Below are positions 58,616-64,000 of a stretch of DNA of 64,000 bases, one piece after another. The position numbers and the translations under genes are program-made. Below the pieces are notes generated by a model, which worked only from the letters and a program-made list of their open reading frames with translations, was not told the DNA's origin and did no database searches. The stretch covers positions 56,156 through 120,155 of the forward strand of contig CAKKRJ010000001.1 in assembly GCA_919902775.1 (NCBI GenBank), written 5' to 3'. Numbering within the stretch: the first letter of the stretch is position 1; every line of letters starts with the position of its first letter. Source of the DNA: Burkholderiaceae bacterium (GTDB lineage Bacteria > Pseudomonadota > Gammaproteobacteria > Burkholderiales > Burkholderiaceae_C).

Positions 58616-59803
58616 TTGTCTGAAACATCTTCCAACCTGCCTGCGCCGACCTTATTGGTCGGCGTTGACTTTGGGCTGCCGCATTTCGATGCCGACCTGC
58701 AAGAGCTGGGTCTGTTGGCCGAATCCGGGGGCCTCAAGCCGGTGGTCCGCCTCACCTGCAAACGCAAAGCGCCCGACCCGGCGCTGTTTGTGGGCAGCGG
58801 CAAGGCCGACGAAATCAAGGAACTGGCCCTGATGCACGGCGCGGTCGAGGTCTTGTTTGACCAGGCCCTGAGCCCGGCGCAGCAGCGCAACTTGGAACGC
58901 CACATCGGCTTGCCCGTGAACGACCGCACCTTGCTGATCCTGGAAATTTTTGGCCAGCGTGCACGCAGCCACGAGGGCAAGTTGCAGGTGGAACTGGCCC
59001 GCCAGCAGTACCTGAGCACGCGCCTGGTGCGTCGCTGGTCGCACCTGGAGCGGCAAAGCGGCGGCATCGGTATGCGGGGTGGCCCGGGCGAGACGCAGAT
59101 CGAGCTGGACCGGCGCATGATCAATGACTCGATCAAGCGCATCAAAGAGCGCCTGGTCAAAGTCAAACGCCAGCGCAACACCCAGCGCCGTCAGCGCGAG
59201 CGGCGTGACACGTTCAACATTTCTCTGGTGGGCTACACCAACGCGGGCAAGTCCACCTTGTTCAACGCCCTGGTCAAGGCGCGGGCTTTTGCCGCCGACC
59301 AGTTGTTTGCCACGCTGGACACCACCACGCGCCAGCTGTATCTGGGGGAGGCGGGGCGTTCCGTGTCCCTGTCCGACACGGTGGGATTCATCCGTGATCT
59401 GCCGCACGGTCTGGTCGAGGCTTTTCAGGCGACATTGCAAGAGGCCACGGAAGCCGATCTGCTGCTCCATGTGGTCGATGCCGCCAATCCGGATTTCCCG
59501 GAGCAAATGGCCGAGGTGCAAAAAGTATTGGCCGAGATCGGCGCCGACACCGTGCCCCAGTTGCTGGTGTTCAACAAGATCGATGCGCTGGACGCCGAGC
59601 GTTATCCCCTGCACATGCAGGACCACTACGAGCTGGACGGGGTGCCTGTGCCCCGGGTGTTTTTGAGTGCCCAATCCGGCAAAGGCCTGGACTTGTTGCG
59701 CTCGGCTTTGTCCGGCATCGTCCAAACCGCCTTGCCGCCGGTCGTGCAAGAACCTGCCGATCCCCGTGACATGACCCGGGAATATCCGGGTGATCTGGAT
59801 TGA
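58616..59803 (+). CDS. hflX: Ribosome-dissociating GTPase HflX
   Basis: Splits stalled or heat-damaged 70S ribosomes. The 395 residues have the HflX N-terminal domain (VGSGKADEIKELA, FDQALSPAQQRNLE, FGQRARSHEGKLQVELA), a coiled linker and the G domain (GYTNAGKST from residue 206, DTVGFIRDLPHGLV, NKIDAL). TTG 58616 fits the family start (SETSSNLPAP precedes the conserved region); no better ATG is present. It lies between hfq and hflK. Confidence 0.94.
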   Translation: MSETSSNLPAPTLLVGVDFGLPHFDADLQELGLLAESGGLKPVVRLTCKRKAPDPALFVGSGKADEIKELALMHGAVEVLFDQALSPAQQRNLERHIGLPVNDRTLLILEIFGQRARSHEGKLQVELARQQYLSTRLVRRWSHLERQSGGIGMRGGPGETQIELDRRMINDSIKRIKERLVKVKRQRNTQRRQRERRDTFNISLVGYTNAGKSTLFNALVKARAFAADQLFATLDTTTRQLYLGEAGRSVSLSDTVGFIRDLPHGLVEAFQATLQEATEADLLLHVVDAANPDFPEQMAEVQKVLAEIGADTVPQLLVFNKIDALDAERYPLHMQDHYELDGVPVPRVFLSAQSGKGLDLLRSALSGIVQTALPPVVQEPADPRDMTREYPGDLD

Positions 59804-59916
59804 AGTCCAACCGAATTCGGCACAATGCGGATTCGTCATTCTGACAAAGACACTGCACCATGAATTTTCACCTGCCAGCCCTGCGATGGTCCTTGCTTCC
59901 GGCAAAGCTCCGCGGC

Positions 59917-61257
59917 ATGTTCAATCTGAATGACCCACGCTGGGGTCGGGACGACGACAAATCCACACCCGATTCGGGCAACAAGTCCGCAGGCGATGTG
60001 CCACCACCGCCGGGCCCCAAACCCGATGCCTGGCAACAGCCGCCTGGCCGTGGCGCACAACAGCAAAGTGGCCCGCCCGATCTGGACGAATTGTGGCGCG
60101 ATTTCAACCGCAAGCTGGGCCAGTTGTTCGGCGGCAAAGGCGCACCTCAGGGCCCGCAAGGCCCTGGTGGTTCAGGCGGCGGATCGGGGGGGCCGGGCAT
60201 GCCTGCGTTCATCAAAAATCTCGGCTTGGGTGTGATCCTGGCTGCTGCTTTGCTGGTCTGGCTGGGCTCGGGCTTCTTTATCGTGCAAGAGGGTCAGCAA
60301 GCCGTGATCACCCAGTTTGGCAAATACCACTCGACGGTGGGGGCGGGTTTCAACTGGCGCATGCCATACCCTATCCAGCGCCATGAGCTGGTTTTTGTCA
60401 CGCAGATCCGGTCGGTGGACATTGGCCGCGACAACATCATCAAGGCCACGGGCTTGCGCGAGTCGGCCATGCTGACCGAGGATGAAAACATCGTCGAGAT
60501 CAAGTTCGCGGTGCAGTACCGCTTGAACGACGCGCGCGCTTACCTGTTTGAAAGCCGCAACCCGACCGAGGCCGTGGTGCAGTCGGCCGAGACCGCCGTG
60601 CGCGAGGTGGTGGGCAAGATGAAGATGGACTCGGCCCTGGCCGAAGAACGCGATCAGATTGCGCCCCGTGTGCGCCAAAAAATGCAGACCATCCTGGACC
60701 GCTACAAAGTGGGCATCGAGGTGGTGGGCATCAACTTGCAGCAAGGCGGTGTGCGTCCCCCAGAGCAGGTTCAGGCCGCGTTCGACGATGTGCTGAAGGC
60801 GGGCCAGGAACGTGAGCGCGCCAAGAACGAAGCCCAAGCCTATGCCAACGACGTGGTGCCCCGCGCTGTGGGCGCGGCTTCGCGCTTGAAGGAAGAAGCC
60901 GATGCCTACCGTGAACGCATCGTGGCGCAAGCCGAAGGCGATGCCCAGCGCTTCAAGACCATCCTGCCGGAGTACCAGAAAGCCCCGCAAGTCATGCGTG
61001 ACCGCATGTACACCGACACCATGCAGCAAATCTACAGCAACGTGACCAAGGTGCTGGTGGACAGCAAACAGGGCTCGAACATGCTGTATTTGCCGCTTGA
61101 CAAGATCATGCAGCAGGTCGCAGCCCAGCCGCCCACAGGCGATGCTGCGGCCGCCACGTCTGCCAATGCCAGCGCTGCCGGCAATGGTGCCAATGCCGCA
61201 ACGGTGGACACCCGTTCACGCGACCTCACGCGTTCACGCGACCGCGATCCACGATAA
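59917..61257 (+). CDS. hflK: Membrane protease regulator HflK
   Basis: SPFH-family membrane protein that forms a large complex with HflC around the FtsH protease. A Gly/Pro-rich cytoplasmic N-terminus has the family block PPDLDELWRDFNRKLG. One membrane helix follows (LGVILAAALLVWLGSGFFIV), then the band-7 domain (GQQAVITQFGKYHSTVGAG) and an Ala/Asn-rich tail. The start at 59917 (MFNLNDPRWGR) matches the usual short N-terminus; an in-frame ATG at 59860 would add 19 residues and cannot be excluded. Confidence 0.93.
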   Translation: MFNLNDPRWGRDDDKSTPDSGNKSAGDVPPPPGPKPDAWQQPPGRGAQQQSGPPDLDELWRDFNRKLGQLFGGKGAPQGPQGPGGSGGGSGGPGMPAFIKNLGLGVILAAALLVWLGSGFFIVQEGQQAVITQFGKYHSTVGAGFNWRMPYPIQRHELVFVTQIRSVDIGRDNIIKATGLRESAMLTEDENIVEIKFAVQYRLNDARAYLFESRNPTEAVVQSAETAVREVVGKMKMDSALAEERDQIAPRVRQKMQTILDRYKVGIEVVGINLQQGGVRPPEQVQAAFDDVLKAGQERERAKNEAQAYANDVVPRAVGAASRLKEEADAYRERIVAQAEGDAQRFKTILPEYQKAPQVMRDRMYTDTMQQIYSNVTKVLVDSKQGSNMLYLPLDKIMQQVAAQPPTGDAAAATSANASAAGNGANAATVDTRSRDLTRSRDRDPR

Positions 61258-61268
61258 GGACAAAGAAA

Positions 61269-62168
61269 ATGAATCGCATTGGATTGTGGATTTCAAGCTT
61301 GCTGGTGGCCTTTGTGCTGTTCAGCTCCACGGTATTTGTGGTCGATCAGCGCCAGTTCGGCGTGGTGTACGCTTTGGGCCAGATCAAGGAAGTCATCACC
61401 GAGCCGGGCCTGCACTTCAAGTTGCCGCCCCCGCTGCAAAACGTCAATTACATCGACAAGCGCTTGCTGACCCTGGACAGTCCCGACAACGAGCCCATGC
61501 TCACGGCCGAGAAGCAGCGCGTGGTGATCGATTGGTATGTGCGCTGGCGCATTGCCGACCCCCAGGCCTACATCCGCAACGTGGGTCTGGATGAAAAAGC
61601 CGGTACCAACCAGCTCAACCGGGTGGTGCGCAACGCTTTTCAGGAAGAGATCAACAAGCACACCGTCAAGGAGCTGTTGTCTCTCAAACGTGAAGAGTTG
61701 ATGGACGACGTGAAAGCGGCTGTGCTGGTGGTGGTCAAGGGCGCCAAGCCCTGGGGCGTGGATGTGGTGGATGTGCGCATCACCCGTGCCGACTATGTGG
61801 ACACCATCACCGAGTCGGTTTACCGCCGTATGGAAGCGGAGCGCAAGCGCGTGGCCAACGAGCTGCGTTCGACCGGTGCCGCCGAGGGCGAAAAAATTCG
61901 TGCCGATGCCGATCGCCAACGCGAAGTGACGGTGGCCAACGCCTACCGGGATGCGCAGAAGATCAAGGGCCAGGGCGATGCCCAGGCCGCGCGTCTGTAT
62001 GCCGAGTCCTTTGGCCGTGATCCCCAGTTTGCGCAGTTCTACCGCAGCCTGGAGGCTTATAAATCCAGCTTTGCCAGCAAGAGCGACGTGATGGTGCTCG
62101 ATCCGGGCAGCTCCGAATTTTTCAAAGGCATGCGCGGCGCAGGCGGCAACACGCCTGCGCGAAAGTAA
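61269..62168 (+). CDS. hflC: Membrane protease regulator HflC
   Basis: Partner of HflK (299 residues). The N-terminal membrane helix (LWISSLLVAFVLFSSTVFVV) is followed by the band-7 domain (DQRQFGVVYALGQIKEVI, EPGLHFKLPPPLQNV) and a long helix (RMEAERKRVANELRSTGAAE). It starts 11 bases after hflK. Its stop is followed 3 bases later by a DUF2065 gene, as in many proteobacteria. Confidence 0.95.
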   Translation: MNRIGLWISSLLVAFVLFSSTVFVVDQRQFGVVYALGQIKEVITEPGLHFKLPPPLQNVNYIDKRLLTLDSPDNEPMLTAEKQRVVIDWYVRWRIADPQAYIRNVGLDEKAGTNQLNRVVRNAFQEEINKHTVKELLSLKREELMDDVKAAVLVVVKGAKPWGVDVVDVRITRADYVDTITESVYRRMEAERKRVANELRSTGAAEGEKIRADADRQREVTVANAYRDAQKIKGQGDAQAARLYAESFGRDPQFAQFYRSLEAYKSSFASKSDVMVLDPGSSEFFKGMRGAGGNTPARK

Positions 62169-62171
62169 GCT

Positions 62172-62357
62172 TTGTTTGACACCCTCCTGCTGGCGTTGGG
62201 CCTGATGCTCATCCTGGAGGGCTTGATGCCCATGCTGTCGCCATCCCGATGGCGGCAGCTGTTTGAGCAGTTGTTGCAGCTTGAAGATGGGCAAATCCGC
62301 TTTTTTGGCATGTTCATGGTCGTTGCGGGATTGCTGCTGTTCTGGCTTGTTTCCTGA
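62172..62357 (+). CDS. DUF2065-family small membrane protein
   Basis: A 61-residue protein with two membrane helices (about 2-22 and 42-60) linked by the conserved basic segment PSRWRQLFEQLLQLED. Function unknown; its constant place after hflC suggests a link to the HflKC-FtsH complex. The start is TTG 62172, which keeps the first helix whole; the first ATG would remove part of it. Confidence 0.85.
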   Translation: MFDTLLLALGLMLILEGLMPMLSPSRWRQLFEQLLQLEDGQIRFFGMFMVVAGLLLFWLVS

Positions 62358-62423
62358 ACCGAATCCCGGAAACAGGCTTGCAAGCCGGTAAAATCTCGTT
62401 TTTAACAGTCCCCCTCCATCCCC

Positions 62424-64000
<1,577 letters not shown>

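Overview
The window is a high-GC chromosomal segment of a betaproteobacterium, most probably Burkholderiales, family Comamonadaceae. Gene content and order are typical of that family: rimP-nusA-infB-rbfA-truB-typA; smpB divergent from ratA-rnfH; guaB-guaA; sucA-sucB-lpdA-zapE; ndk-rlmN-rodZ-ispG-hisS-yfgM-bamB-der-hfq-hflX-hflK-hflC-DUF2065-hisZ-purA. The genus cannot be fixed from sequence alone. No tRNA, rRNA, CRISPR array, prophage, transposase gene or plasmid function is visible, and nearly all the DNA codes for core functions.

Layout. 1-338: no gene; a poly-C run, a terminator, one inverted REP pair and an 85-bp palindromic element. 339-1154: fabI on the minus strand. 1192-6772: yejABEF peptide importer, overlapping genes. 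6860-15226: translation and transcription operon behind a strong terminator-like hairpin. 15240-17199: EamA transporter and a CoA hydrolase. 17200-17341: repeats. 17342-19643: smpB, ratA, rnfH and a methyltransferase. 19761-22924: guanine nucleotide synthesis. 23021-28043: an accessory stretch with a TMEM175-type membrane protein, a PaiB-like protein, a small K+-channel-like protein, a TadA fusion, LD-carboxypeptidase and an MFS transporter. 28106-30214: an RqlH-type RecQ-like helicase followed by a REP array. 30487-36317: unknown protein, ycaO, VOC protein, isochorismatase-like hydrolase and prpE. 36525-42174: 2-oxoglutarate dehydrogenase complex. 42288-46073: zapE, two small genes and a DinG/YoaA helicase. 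46039-49985: bamD, rluD, scpB and rluB. 50112-64000: the long ndk-to-purA cluster, with purA cut by the window edge.

How the genes fit together. Ribosome biogenesis and translation dominate: RimP, IF2, RbfA, TruB, TypA, SmpB, RluD, RluB, RlmN, Der, HflX, TadA and HisS. Envelope assembly is represented by BamB and BamD, a RodZ-like protein, LdcA and HflKC. Central metabolism is represented by 2-oxoglutarate dehydrogenase, propionyl-CoA activation, GMP and AMP synthesis, isoprenoids and histidine.

I see no obvious undescribed multi-gene system. The most interesting points are: a 120-residue two-helix membrane protein with a non-canonical K+-channel filter, overlapping a tadA gene fused to a truncated haloalkane-dehalogenase-like domain; an RqlH-type helicase whose phosphoribosyltransferase-like tail has a degraded PRPP loop; two families of inverted REP hairpins with compensatory base changes; and a RodZ-like protein with no recognisable C-terminal domain where the neighbouring pilF gene is absent.
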